A stretch of DNA of 64,000 nt from NCBI RefSeq assembly GCF_013363975.1, contig NZ_JABWGN010000024.1, positions 29,359 to 93,358 on the forward strand, in the 5' to 3' direction. The notes beneath the pieces are model-generated. The model was given only the letters and a program-made list of their open reading frames with translations. It was not told the origin of the DNA and searched no databases. This DNA is from Nonomuraea montanisoli. Lineage in GTDB: Bacteria; Actinomycetota; Actinomycetes; Streptosporangiales; Streptosporangiaceae. Positions 52,062 through 60,266 of this stretch are shown here, piece after piece; position 1 is the stretch's first letter; every line of letters begins with the position of its first letter. The translations under genes and the position numbers were made by a program.

Positions 52062-52882
52062 CCACCACCGCCGTCACGACCAAGATCGGCATCCGGGACG
52101 TGCGCAAGGTCTTCCAGGTCCGCGACGCCGGCGAGCCGTTCGTCGCGCTGGACGGCGTCGACCTCGACGTGCGCGAGGGGGAGTTCCTCGCGCTGGTGGG
52201 GCCGAGCGGCTGCGGCAAGTCCACCCTCCTCGACCTGGTCGCCGGGCTGACCGCGCCGACGGCGGGCGAGATCGTCATCGACGGCACGCCGGTCACCGGC
52301 CCGGGACTCGACCGGGGGATCGTCTTCCAGCAGTACGCGCTGTTCCCCTGGCGCACCGCGCAGGCCAACGTCGAGTTCGGGCTGGAGGCCAAGGCCGTGC
52401 CCAGGAGGGAGCGGCGGGAGCGGGCCCGGCACCACCTCGACCTCGTCGGGCTCACCGGGTTCGAGGAGCGCTACCCGCACGAGCTGTCCGGCGGCATGCG
52501 CCAGCGGGTCGCGATCGCCCGCAGCCTCGCCTTCGACCCCGACGTCCTGCTCATGGACGAGCCGTTCGCCGCTCTGGACGCCCAGACCCGCGAGTCGCTC
52601 CAGGAGGAGCTGCTGCGCATCTGGGACAAGACCGGCAAGACCATCATCTTCATCACGCATGGCATCGACGAGGCCGTCTACCTCGGCCAGCGGGTCGCGG
52701 TCATGACCTCCCGGCCCGGGACCATCAAGGAGGTCGTCGAGGTGGCGTTCGACTCCCGCGCCGGTGACCTGCGGGCGGATCCCGTGTTCGGCGAGTACCG
52801 GCACCACGTGTGGACGCTGCTGCGCGACGAGGTCGCCGCGGCGCAGGTGCTGGAGCGGAAGGCGGCGACCTCCCGTGGCTGA
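52058..52882 (+). CDS. ABC transporter ATPase (SsuB/TauB type)
   Basis: 274 residues. Walker A VGPSGCGKSTLLD, Q-loop VFQQYALFPWRT, signature LSGGMRQRVAIARSLA, Walker B VLLMDEPFAALD, H-loop ITHGIDEAV. ALFPW is typical of the SsuB/TauB nitrate-sulfonate branch. The ATGA overlap with the binding protein gene and 8-bp overlap with the permease gene indicate a single import complex. Confidence 0.93.
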   Translation: MTTTAVTTKIGIRDVRKVFQVRDAGEPFVALDGVDLDVREGEFLALVGPSGCGKSTLLDLVAGLTAPTAGEIVIDGTPVTGPGLDRGIVFQQYALFPWRTAQANVEFGLEAKAVPRRERRERARHHLDLVGLTGFEERYPHELSGGMRQRVAIARSLAFDPDVLLMDEPFAALDAQTRESLQEELLRIWDKTGKTIIFITHGIDEAVYLGQRVAVMTSRPGTIKEVVEVAFDSRAGDLRADPVFGEYRHHVWTLLRDEVAAAQVLERKAATSRG

Positions 52883-53792
52883 CCGGCGCAGCGCCCCCGC
52901 CACCGGCACCGCCCTGAGCGAGCGCGAGCCGCTGGAGCTCCCCACCGGCCTCGACCGGCACGTGGCGCCCGTCGCCGCCCCCGCCTATCAGCCGTCCGTA
53001 CGCACCTCTCGCCCGTCGGCACTCGCGCGCAGAACGCGCCGCCTGGCGTCGCGGGCGGTCACGAAGTCGGGGGCGATCCTGCTGCTCCTGGCCGCGTGGG
53101 AGGTGCTGCCCCGGGTGGGGGTGTTCGACCGGGTGTTCGTGCCCCCGCTGTCGGAGGACCTCGTCGTCTGGTACGGGCTCCTGCTCGACGGGCCGCTGCC
53201 GGAACACCTGCAGGCGTCGCTGATCCGCTCGCTGTCCGGGTTCGGCCTGGCCATCGCGCTGGCCATCCCGCTCGGCCTGCTCATCGGCTGGTACCGGCCG
53301 GTGGCCGACGCCCTCACCCCGCTGCTGGAGGTCTTCCGCAACACCTCGCCCGTCGCGCTGCTGCCGGTGTTCACGCTCATCCTCGGCATCGGCGAGACCT
53401 CGAAGATCACCTTCGTCCTGTACGCCTGCTCCTGGCCCATCCTGCTCAACACGGTCAGCGGCGTGAAGACCGTCGAACCCCTGCTGATCAAATCGGCCCG
53501 CTCCATGGGCCTCGGCCCGGTCCGGCTCTTCCAGAAGGTCATCCTGCCCGCCGCCGTGCCGGCCATCTTCACCGGAGTCCGGCTGGCGGGGGCCTACTCG
53601 ATCCTCGTGCTGCTGTTCGCCGAGATGGTCGGGGCCAAGGCCGGGCTCGGATACCTCATCCTCGACACCCAATCCAGTTTCCGCATCCCCGAGATGTACG
53701 CCGGGATCATCACGATCTCCGCGCTCGGCCTGCTGTTCAACCTGCTGCTGCTCAGGATCGAGCGCCGCTTCTCCACCTGGAGGACCACGTGA
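52875..53792 (+). CDS. ABC transporter permease (SsuC/TauC type)
   Basis: 305 residues. An unusually long Arg/Pro-rich cytoplasmic N-terminus (about 65 residues) is followed by six membrane helices. The coupling EAA-like loop is SARSMGLGPVRLFQKVILPAA. It completes the importer with the preceding two genes. GTG 52875 overlaps the ATPase stop, and the next start overlaps its own stop (GTGA). Confidence 0.92.
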   Translation: MADRRSAPATGTALSEREPLELPTGLDRHVAPVAAPAYQPSVRTSRPSALARRTRRLASRAVTKSGAILLLLAAWEVLPRVGVFDRVFVPPLSEDLVVWYGLLLDGPLPEHLQASLIRSLSGFGLAIALAIPLGLLIGWYRPVADALTPLLEVFRNTSPVALLPVFTLILGIGETSKITFVLYACSWPILLNTVSGVKTVEPLLIKSARSMGLGPVRLFQKVILPAAVPAIFTGVRLAGAYSILVLLFAEMVGAKAGLGYLILDTQSSFRIPEMYAGIITISALGLLFNLLLLRIERRFSTWRTT

Positions 53793-55132
53793 CGAGAAAG
53801 CTCCACCTCAACGCCTTCCTCATGGGCGTCGGCCACCACGAGGCGGCCTGGCGGCACCCGCGCACCGAGCCGGCCAGGATCGCCGACGTCCGGCACTACC
53901 AGAACCTCGCCCGGATCGCCGAACGCGGCAAGCTCGACTCGGTCTTCCTCGCCGACGGCGTCGCGCTCTGGGGCAACGTCCGGCACAACGCCCTCGGCGG
54001 TCTGGAGCCGCTGACACTGCTGTCGGCGCTCGCCACGGTCACCGACCACATCGGCCTGATCGCCACCGTGTCGACCACGTACAACGAGCCGTACCACGTG
54101 GCGCGCAAGTTCGCCTCGCTCGACCACATCAGCGGCGGCCGGGCGGGCTGGAACATCGTCACCTCCGCCAGCGAGGCCGAGGCGCACAACTTCGGGGTCG
54201 ATCGGCCCGCGCACGCCGACCGCTACGCCAGGGCCACCGAGTTCCTGGACGTCGTCACCAAGCTCTGGGACAGCTGGGAGGACGACGCGATCCTCGGCGA
54301 CCGCGCGCACGGGCTGTACGCCGACACCGGCAAGATCCACCCGATCGAGCACGCGGGCGAGCACTTCCGGGTGCGCGGCCCGCTGAACGCCTCCCGCCCG
54401 CCGCAGGGGCACCCGCTCCTGGTGCAGGCGGGGTCGTCGGAGGACGGGAAGGAGTTCGCCGCCCGCTTCGCCGAGGCCGTCTTCACCGCCCAGCAGACCC
54501 TGGAGGAAGGCCAGGAGTTCTACGCCGACCTCAAGAGCCGCCTGGCCGCGTACGGCAGACGACCGGACGACCTGCTCGTCCTGCCGGGCATCTCGCCGAT
54601 CATCGGCTCCACCGACCGGGAGGCGCGCCAACTGGAGCGGGAGCTCGAAGAGCTCATCATCCCCGCGTACGGGCTGGCCCAGCTCTCCCACATGACCGGC
54701 ATCGAGCTGGGGGAGGACGCGCTCGACCGCCCGCTGCCGGACATCCCCGTCGAGACCGAGGGCGCGCAGAGCCGCCGCAAGCTCGTCGTCGACCTGGCCA
54801 GGCGGGACGACCTCACGGTCAGGCAGCTCATCGCCCGCCTGGCCGGCGGCCGGGGTCATCGCGTGGTGGCCGGCACGCCCGAGCGGATCGCCGACGAGAT
54901 CCAGGAGTGGTTCGAGGGCGGAGCCGCCGACGGCTTCAACGTCATGCCGCCGATCCTGCCCGGCGGCCTGGCCGACTTCGTGGACCACGTCGTACCGGAG
55001 CTGCAGGTCAGGGGTCTGTTCCGGTACGAGTACGACAGCCGCACCCTGCGCGGCACCTACGGGCTGGCCCGGCCCCGCTCCCGGTACGCCGCGCAGGGCG
55101 ACGCGGAGCTGGAAGTGGCGGTGGCCGGATGA
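53789..55132 (+). CDS. LLM-class flavin-dependent monooxygenase (NtaA/SnaA/DszA type)
   Basis: 447 residues of the bacterial luciferase-like fold: RKLHLNAFLMGVGHHEAAWRH, LARIAERGKLDSVFLADGVALW, STTYNEPYHVARKFASLDHISGGRAGWNIVTS. The NtaA/SnaA/SoxA(DszA) branch oxidises C-S or C-N compounds with reduced FMN. Its place between a sulfonate importer and two flavin reductases points to oxidative release of sulfite from an organosulfur substrate. GTG overlaps the permease stop and follows GGAGG. Confidence 0.9.
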   Translation: MTRKLHLNAFLMGVGHHEAAWRHPRTEPARIADVRHYQNLARIAERGKLDSVFLADGVALWGNVRHNALGGLEPLTLLSALATVTDHIGLIATVSTTYNEPYHVARKFASLDHISGGRAGWNIVTSASEAEAHNFGVDRPAHADRYARATEFLDVVTKLWDSWEDDAILGDRAHGLYADTGKIHPIEHAGEHFRVRGPLNASRPPQGHPLLVQAGSSEDGKEFAARFAEAVFTAQQTLEEGQEFYADLKSRLAAYGRRPDDLLVLPGISPIIGSTDREARQLERELEELIIPAYGLAQLSHMTGIELGEDALDRPLPDIPVETEGAQSRRKLVVDLARRDDLTVRQLIARLAGGRGHRVVAGTPERIADEIQEWFEGGAADGFNVMPPILPGGLADFVDHVVPELQVRGLFRYEYDSRTLRGTYGLARPRSRYAAQGDAELEVAVAG

Positions 55133-55725
55133 GCGTCGTCACCCTGGTCGGCAACCCCCGCGCAGGCTCCAGGACCCGGGCCGTGGCCCTCGAGGCCACC
55201 CGGGCGATCGCCCGGCGGGTCGGGTACGGCGTGCCCGATGACGCCGTGCCCGGCGACGTCGTGGACCTTTCAGGGCTGGGACCTCACCTGCTGTCACCCG
55301 TCCCGTCCCCGAGCGTGGAGGCGGCCCTGCACCTGGTCGCCAGGTCGCGCCTGCTGGTGGTGGCCGGCCCCACCTACAAGGGCACCTACACCGGCCTGCT
55401 CAAGGTGTTCCTGGACCGGCTCCCGTCCGGCGCGCTGGCCGGGACCACGGCCCTGCCGCTGCTGGTCATGGGGGACCCCGCCCATTCCCTGGCGGTGGAG
55501 GTACACCTGCGACCGCTGCTGGTGGAGCTGGGCGCCACCGTACCCACGCCGGGGCTCGCCCTGCTGGAATCCCAGCTCACCGACCTGGAGGAGCGCCTGG
55601 GAGCCTGGGCCGACCGCGTCGCGCCGCAGGTGGCCGCCACCCTCAGGGCGGAGGCGGCCACGACCGGGGCGGCCACGACCGGAGCGGTCAGGGAGGGGGC
55701 GGCCAAGGTGGGGGCGGCGCCATGA
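55129..55725 (+). CDS. NAD(P)H-dependent FMN reductase (SsuE-like)
   Basis: 198 residues of the flavodoxin-like fold: VTLVGNPRAGSRTRAVALEAT, LLVVAGPTYKGTYTGLLKVFLDRLPSGALAGTTALPLLVMGD. These are the FMN-binding loops of SsuE/MsuE reductases. It supplies FMNH2 to the monooxygenase. ATGA overlaps at both ends couple it to its neighbours. The C-terminal tail has an Ala/Thr/Gly repeat (EAATTGAATTGAVREGAA). Confidence 0.88.
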   Translation: MSVVTLVGNPRAGSRTRAVALEATRAIARRVGYGVPDDAVPGDVVDLSGLGPHLLSPVPSPSVEAALHLVARSRLLVVAGPTYKGTYTGLLKVFLDRLPSGALAGTTALPLLVMGDPAHSLAVEVHLRPLLVELGATVPTPGLALLESQLTDLEERLGAWADRVAPQVAATLRAEAATTGAATTGAVREGAAKVGAAP

Positions 55726-56228
55726 CGGAGACCCTGCCCGGCCACGCCGTGGACGCCGACCACTACCGCCGTGCCCTCGCGGTGCACGCCGCGGGCGTCG
55801 TGGTGATCACCGCGCAGTCGGAGGGCATCCCGGTCGGACTGACCGCGACCTCGTTCTCCTCGGTCAGCCTGGATCCCCCGCTGGTCTCCTTCTACGTCGA
55901 CCGTGGTTCGACCACGTGGCCGTGGCTGCGCTCGGCCGACCACTTCGCGGTCAACGTGCTCGCCAGCGACCAGGAGGAGGTCGCGGCCAGGTTCGCGCGC
56001 AAGGGCATCGACCGGTTCGCCGAGCCCACCCGGTGGCGTCCCGGCCCGCTGGGGGCGCCCCTGCTGCACGACGTGTCGGCCCACCTGATCTGCCTGCCGC
56101 ACGAGACCGCCGACGTCGGGGACCACGTGCTCGTGGTGGGCCTGGTGGCCGAGGCGCACGTGTACAGCGCGGGACGTCCTCTCCTCTACCACCAGGGCAG
56201 GTTCGGGCGTTTCCTCGCCCACTCCTGA
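55722..56228 (+). CDS. Flavin reductase family protein (HpaC-like)
   Basis: 168 residues: HYRRALAVHAAGVVVITAQSEGIPVGLTATSFSSVSLDPPLVSFYVDRGSTTW, then FAVNVLASDQEEVAARFA, ending VYSAGRPLLYHQGRFGRF. This is the flavin reductase-like (HpaC/DszD) split-barrel fold, unrelated to the SsuE-like reductase just upstream. So the operon encodes two different FMN reductases. It is the last gene; a 16-bp-stem terminator follows. Confidence 0.9.
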   Translation: MTETLPGHAVDADHYRRALAVHAAGVVVITAQSEGIPVGLTATSFSSVSLDPPLVSFYVDRGSTTWPWLRSADHFAVNVLASDQEEVAARFARKGIDRFAEPTRWRPGPLGAPLLHDVSAHLICLPHETADVGDHVLVVGLVAEAHVYSAGRPLLYHQGRFGRFLAHS

Positions 56229-56250
56229 CGGTGGCCGGCAGTTCCTGACC

Positions 56251-56290
56251 GTGGCCGGGCGGGGCAGGCACAGATGCCCCGCCCGGCCAC
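56251..56290 (+). terminator. Terminator of the sulfonate operon
   Basis: Perfect 16-bp arms (gtggccgggcggggca; 56251-56266 and 56275-56290), 8-nt loop. The spacer 56291-56456 before the tauD terminator contains nothing recognisable. Confidence 0.88.
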
Positions 56291-56456
56291 ATGCGCGCGC
56301 CCTCGCGAACGTGGTCGGTACCAGGGGTGATCGTCGATGGCCCGCGGAACGGGTGACGGACGCTCACGACCTGGGCTGCCCCACAACCGAAGCAGCTTGA
56401 GGATTACCTGCGCGTCCTGGATGTCCGGCGCTGGAAGGCCAGATCTTCATGAAACC

Positions 56457-56490
56457 GCTGCCCCGGCCACTACGGTGTGGCCGGGGCAGC
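56457..56490 (-). terminator. Terminator of tauD
   Basis: Perfect 14-bp arms (gctgccccggccac; 56457-56470 and 56477-56490), 6-nt loop, 20 bp after the tauD stop. Its core resembles the facing operon terminator. Confidence 0.85.
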
Positions 56491-56510
56491 AGGGGAGGGG
56501 GGAGGGGGCC

Positions 56511-57413
56511 TCAGGCGGCGAGCGGCGAGTAGGAGCCGGCGTCGCCGGACAGCACCGTGCTCGTCCGGCCGTCCACGCCGACCGGGATGTCACCGGCGAT
56601 GGTCACCCGGTGGAGGCGGCGCGGCTGGTCGCCGAAGTCGTGCACGACCCGGTGCTGGGTGGCCCGGTTGTCCCAGACGGCCACGTCGCCGGGGGACCAG
56701 CGCCAGCGCACGGTGTTCTCCACCTGGGTGACGTGGCTCTGGATCAACTGGATGATCGCGGCCGACGACTGCGCGGGCAGGCCGACCAGGCGCTTGGCGA
56801 AGTCGCCGAGGAGGATCGCGCGCTCGCCGGTCTCGGGATGGACGCGGACGACGGGATGCTCGGTCTCGAACAGGGTCGAGGTGAACACCTCCGCCTGCGC
56901 GCGGGTCCGTTCCGGGTCGTCGGAGGCGGCGATGCGCACGTAGTCGTACTGGTTGGTGTGGACGGCCCGCAGCCGGTCGAGCAGGTCGCGCAGCTCGGCG
57001 GGCAGGTGCTCGTAGGCGGTGACGGTGTTGGCCCAGAGCGTGTCGCCGCCGCTGGGCGGCACGGTGACCGCCCGGAGCACGGAGGCCAGCGGCGGCCGGT
57101 CGACGAAGGTGACGTCGGTGTGCCAGCGGTCGACTTTCTGGCCGTCGCTGTAGTCGAGGTCCAGGATGTGCGTGTTGCCGGCGAGCGCCGGCACGGTGGG
57201 GTGGGCCTCGGTGGGGTCGCCGAGCAGCCGGGCGAAGGCCACCTGGCTGTCCGTGTCCAGGTGGTCCTGGGCGCGGAAGAAGAGCACCTTGTGATCGAGC
57301 AGGGCCGAGCGGATCAGCGCGACGGTGTCGGCGGGCAGCTCACCGTCCAGGTGTACGCCGGAGATCTCGGCGCCTATCCGGCCGGCGACGGGCCGGATGG
57401 AGAAGGGTGACAT
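56511..57413 (-). CDS. tauD: TauD/TfdA-family 2-oxoglutarate dioxygenase
   Basis: 300 residues. The Fe(II) triad is H98 and D100 (DRWHTDVTF) and H254 (NRATQHRVVHDF); a 2-oxoglutarate-binding Arg lies in RRLHRVTI. The positions match E. coli TauD closely. LLDHKVLFFRAQ and PSGGDTLWANTVTAYEHLP are standard family segments. It hydroxylates a sulfonate such as taurine or an alkylsulfonate, releasing sulfite. It is convergent with the importer/monooxygenase operon and has its own Cys leader peptide; that leader ORF overlaps its first 74 nt out of frame. Confidence 0.93.
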   Translation of the reverse strand: MSPFSIRPVAGRIGAEISGVHLDGELPADTVALIRSALLDHKVLFFRAQDHLDTDSQVAFARLLGDPTEAHPTVPALAGNTHILDLDYSDGQKVDRWHTDVTFVDRPPLASVLRAVTVPPSGGDTLWANTVTAYEHLPAELRDLLDRLRAVHTNQYDYVRIAASDDPERTRAQAEVFTSTLFETEHPVVRVHPETGERAILLGDFAKRLVGLPAQSSAAIIQLIQSHVTQVENTVRWRWSPGDVAVWDNRATQHRVVHDFGDQPRRLHRVTIAGDIPVGVDGRTSTVLSGDAGSYSPLAA

Positions 57414-57534
57414 GGGTGGGGTCCTTCCGTGAGAGGTGTGGTCGCTGGAGGGCGGGACGGAAGGAGGGACACAGCGCGCTGGCCACGCGGCAGAAGTCCA
57501 CGTGACCTCGGATGGTCAGTGCCGTGGTCGTCAC
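57340..57534 (-). CDS. Cysteine-type leader ORF overlapping tauD
   Basis: GTG 57534 begins 7 nt after the -10, so it should be leaderless. The start reads VTTTALTIRGHVDFCRVASALC, the same HVDFC-x-VASA-x-C core as the operon leader. Unlike that one it does not stop after the Cys but stays open for 64 codons and ends 74 nt inside tauD in another frame. Translation of this ORF must therefore run across the tauD start, suggesting direct translational interference or reinitiation. Confidence 0.6.
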   Translation of the reverse strand: MTTTALTIRGHVDFCRVASALCPSFRPALQRPHLSRKDPTHVTLLHPARRRPDRRRDLRRTPGR

Positions 57535-57541
57535 GTTCGCC

Positions 57542-57570
57542 AACGTAAACCGGCCGTCTCATAAAGTCAA
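57542..57570 (-). promoter_or_regulatory. Promoter of tauD and its leader
   Basis: On the minus strand the -35 is TTGACT (57570-57565) and the -10 TACGTT (57547-57542), spaced 17 bp, as in the sulfonate operon promoter. Upstream, ATTCCCTA (57590-57580 region) also recurs, inverted, beside the operon promoter palindrome (TAGGGAAT), a candidate shared regulator site. Confidence 0.65.
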
Positions 57571-57645
57571 CACAACCGGTAGGGAATTAGGGATTAGTGT
57601 CGCGCGGCGCGTCCTCGGTGGCGTCGCTCGTGCGCCGGGGCGCGG

Positions 57646-58110
57646 TCAGGTGGCCTCACCCAGCTGTTCGGCCAGCCGCTCCAGGCCGCCCCTGATGAGC
57701 CGTCCGTACTCGTCGTCGCCCAGCGCGCCGATCCCGGCCCGCGCCTGCCGGAGGTGCTCGCGGGCGCGACCGAGATCGCCCAGCTTGCGGTAGCAGTCGC
57801 TCACGTTGAGGTGCAGCGACGGGTACAGGCCGGCCACGGAGAGCGGCACCCCGGCCCGGGCCACCCGCTCATCGGTGACCAGCTCGGCGGCGGCCAGCGC
57901 CCGCAGGTCCCACGTCAGCTCCTGGCGCACGTCGTCCTGCACGTCGGCCATCGAGTGGGCGAGGACGCAGACATGCAGCGGGTCGCCCTGCTCGCCGCCG
58001 ATGTCCTCCCAGATCTGGGCGAACATCTCGCGTGCGGCGTCACGCCGACCGCGGCGGTGATGCAACTCCACCCCTTGGCCGATCCGGGTCATCGTCGGAT
58101 CGGGGGTCAT
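57646..58110 (-). CDS. Small TPR-like helical protein
   Basis: 154 residues, helical repeats: RDAAREMFAQIWEDIGG, HVCVLAHSMADVQDDVRQELTWDLRALAAAELV, then LHLNVSDCYRKLGDLGRAREHLRQARAGIGAL, a clear tetratricopeptide-like unit. It resembles short TPR proteins common in actinomycetes, of unknown role. ATG 58110 follows AAGGAG at 7 nt. It lies 38 bp after the MFS gene and is probably cotranscribed with it. Confidence 0.78.
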   Translation of the reverse strand: MTPDPTMTRIGQGVELHHRRGRRDAAREMFAQIWEDIGGEQGDPLHVCVLAHSMADVQDDVRQELTWDLRALAAAELVTDERVARAGVPLSVAGLYPSLHLNVSDCYRKLGDLGRAREHLRQARAGIGALGDDEYGRLIRGGLERLAEQLGEAT

Positions 58111-58148
58111 GGGCGGCTCCTTCGCCGGCGCGGGCAACCGCAGCAAGC

Positions 58149-59546
58149 CTACGTTCCCGACCTGGCTTTCGGTCGCGACGCGTACGCCACGAGGAGCAGG
58201 ACCAGGCCACACGCGGTCACCATGATCCAGCCCGGGCGGGACGCCTGCGCGAGCGCCGCCGGGCCGGCGCCGGCGACCAGGCCGCCCGCGATCGCGATGC
58301 CGAGCGCGGAGCCGAACTGGCGCGCGGTCGACGTGATCGCCCCGGCCACACCGGCCCGGGCGGGAGGCAGCCCGCTCACCGCGGTGTTGGTGATCGGGGC
58401 GTTGGCGAAGCCGAACCCGATGCCGATGAGCGCGTAGGCCGCCAGCAGCAGGGGCACGCTCGTGCGCTGGTCGAGCCCCACCAGGCAGAGCCCGCCCGCC
58501 GCGATGAAGCCGCCGGCCAGGACGAGGGGCGGCCGCGGTCCGAGACGCCCGACCAGATGCCCGGACAAGGGAGCGCAGAGCGTGGCCCCGGCGGCCATGG
58601 GCAGCGTGGCCGCCCCCGCGGCCAGCGCCGTCCATCCCCGGGCGTGCTGCAGGTAGAGGGTGGTGAGCAGCAGCGTCACGTTCAGCGCGACGAAGACCGC
58701 CACGGCGCCGAGGACCGCGCCGCCGAAGACCGGACGCCGGAAGAGGCGCGGATCCATCAGCGGCTCCTCCCGGCGGCACTCCACCCACACGAATCCGGCC
58801 GCCGCCACGGCCACCAGTGCGTACGCGGCCAGCGCCACGGGCGACGTCCAGCCGACGCGCGGCCCCTCGATGAGCACGCCCACCGAGACCCCGATGACCA
58901 CGGTCAGCAGCGCCTGACCGGGAAGGTCGAGCCGCCGCGCCCGCGGCGCCCGGGACTCCGGAATGAAGATCACGCTGAGCGCGAGAGCGGCCACGACGAC
59001 CGGCGCGTTGATCCAGAACACCGACCGCCAGCCGACCCCCGCGACGAGAGCGCCGCCCGTGACCGGGCCGGCGGCCATGCTGAGCCCGAAGACCGACGCC
59101 CAGACGCCGATCGCCTGCGCCCGCTCCTTCGGGTCGGGCATCGCGTTCACCACGATCGCCAGAGCCACGGGGCTGAGCATGGACGCGCCGACGCCCTGCA
59201 CGGCGCGGGCCGCGGCGAGCGCGCCGACCGAAGGGGCGAGCGCGCAGGCCAGCGAGGCCACGCCGAACACGGCCAGCCCGAACTGGAACACGCGCCGGCG
59301 CCCGAACCGGTCCGCCAGCGCGCCGGAGGAGATCAGCAGGCTCGCCAGCACGAGGGTGTAGGCGTCCACGACCCATTCCAGGCCGCGCGTCCCGACGCCC
59401 AGGCCGCTCCCGATCGCGGGCAGGCCCACGTTGACGATGGTGGTGTCCAGGCCGACGAGGAACATGCTCAGGCAGCAGACGGCCAGCACCGTCCAGCGTC
59501 TGCGCACGCTCGGAACGGGCTGAACGGGGTGGGTTGTCGCGGTCAC
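58149..59546 (-). CDS. MFS drug exporter, DHA2 (14-TM) family
   Basis: 465 residues with about fourteen helices. Family motifs: FLVGLDTTIVNVGLPAIGSGL (motif D1-like, Asp in TM1), GALADRFGRRRVFQFGL (motif A), and AAGPVTGGALVAGVGWRSVFWINAP (motif C). Typical of EmrB/QacA proton-coupled multidrug exporters. GTG 59546 has GAGAGG upstream. It is divergent from an XRE-cupin regulator, with a palindrome between. Confidence 0.9.
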   Translation of the reverse strand: MTATTHPVQPVPSVRRRWTVLAVCCLSMFLVGLDTTIVNVGLPAIGSGLGVGTRGLEWVVDAYTLVLASLLISSGALADRFGRRRVFQFGLAVFGVASLACALAPSVGALAAARAVQGVGASMLSPVALAIVVNAMPDPKERAQAIGVWASVFGLSMAAGPVTGGALVAGVGWRSVFWINAPVVVAALALSVIFIPESRAPRARRLDLPGQALLTVVIGVSVGVLIEGPRVGWTSPVALAAYALVAVAAAGFVWVECRREEPLMDPRLFRRPVFGGAVLGAVAVFVALNVTLLLTTLYLQHARGWTALAAGAATLPMAAGATLCAPLSGHLVGRLGPRPPLVLAGGFIAAGGLCLVGLDQRTSVPLLLAAYALIGIGFGFANAPITNTAVSGLPPARAGVAGAITSTARQFGSALGIAIAGGLVAGAGPAALAQASRPGWIMVTACGLVLLLVAYASRPKARSGT

Positions 59547-59616
59547 GGCCGGCCTCTCGTACGGGGGAGCACTCGCCCGGCCATGGTCGGCCCGGCGGAC
59601 GGCCGCCGCCCAGCAC

Positions 59617-59635
59617 TTTTGCGGAGACTGCAAAA
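59617..59635. promoter_or_regulatory. Palindromic operator between MFS and XRE-cupin genes
   Basis: TTTTGC-ggagact-GCAAAA, a 19-bp inverted repeat with perfect 6-bp arms, lies 9 bp before the XRE-cupin start codon. It is the AT-richest spot of the divergent gap. It probably binds the XRE protein itself. Confidence 0.6.
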
Positions 59636-59644
59636 CTGGACCGC

Positions 59645-60235
59645 GTGGACACGGAGCTGGAACAGATCCTCGACGCCATCGGCCCCCGGTTGCGCACCCT
59701 GCGCCGCGACCGCGGGCTCACCCTGGGGGCGCTCGCCGCGGCGAGCGGGATCTCGGTGAGCACGCTGTCGCGGCTGGAGTCGGGCAAACGGCGTCCGACG
59801 CTGGAGCTGCTCATCCCGCTCGCGCGTGCGCACCGTGTCGCGCTCGACCAACTGGTGGCCGCTCCGGCCAGCGGCGACCCCCGGGTGCATCTCAAACCCC
59901 TGCGCAAGGGCCGCGACAGCATTCTCGTGCCGCTGACGCAGTACCCGGGCCGGGTGCAGGTGTTCAAGCAGGTGCTGGCTCCCCGCGAGCCGAAACTGGT
60001 GACCCACGACGGCTACGAGTGGCTGTACGTCCTCGCCGGCGAGCTCCGCGTCATCCTCGGAGACCGGGAGTACACCCTGCGTCCCGGCGAGGTGGCCGAG
60101 TTCGACACGCGGGAGGCGCACTGGTTCGGCCCGGCGGACACGAACGCCGTGGAGATCCTGCACCTGTTCGGGCCGCGCGGCGACCAGGCCGTCGTCCGCA
60201 CGAGATCATCCCCTGCCGGCGAGCTTCCGCAGTGA
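59645..60235 (+). CDS. XRE family regulator with cupin sensor domain
   Basis: 196 residues. N-terminal XRE HTH (RLRTLRRDRGLTLGALAAASGISVSTLSRLESGKRRPTLELLIPLARAHRVALDQLV) and a C-terminal cupin (LVTHDGYEWLYVLAGELRVILGDREYTLRPGEVAEFDTREAHWFGPAD). This architecture senses small metabolites or drugs. GTG 59645 has no SD and follows the palindrome directly, so the mRNA may be leaderless. Divergent from the MFS exporter it likely controls. Confidence 0.9.
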   Translation: MDTELEQILDAIGPRLRTLRRDRGLTLGALAAASGISVSTLSRLESGKRRPTLELLIPLARAHRVALDQLVAAPASGDPRVHLKPLRKGRDSILVPLTQYPGRVQVFKQVLAPREPKLVTHDGYEWLYVLAGELRVILGDREYTLRPGEVAEFDTREAHWFGPADTNAVEILHLFGPRGDQAVVRTRSSPAGELPQ

Positions 60236-60266
60236 CCGCTCGGATGATCGTGGGCCCTGACGCCGC

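Noticed and set aside
56291..56456. A small gene between the two facing terminators
   Set aside because: No frame with an SD and protein-like composition; it appears to be plain spacer.
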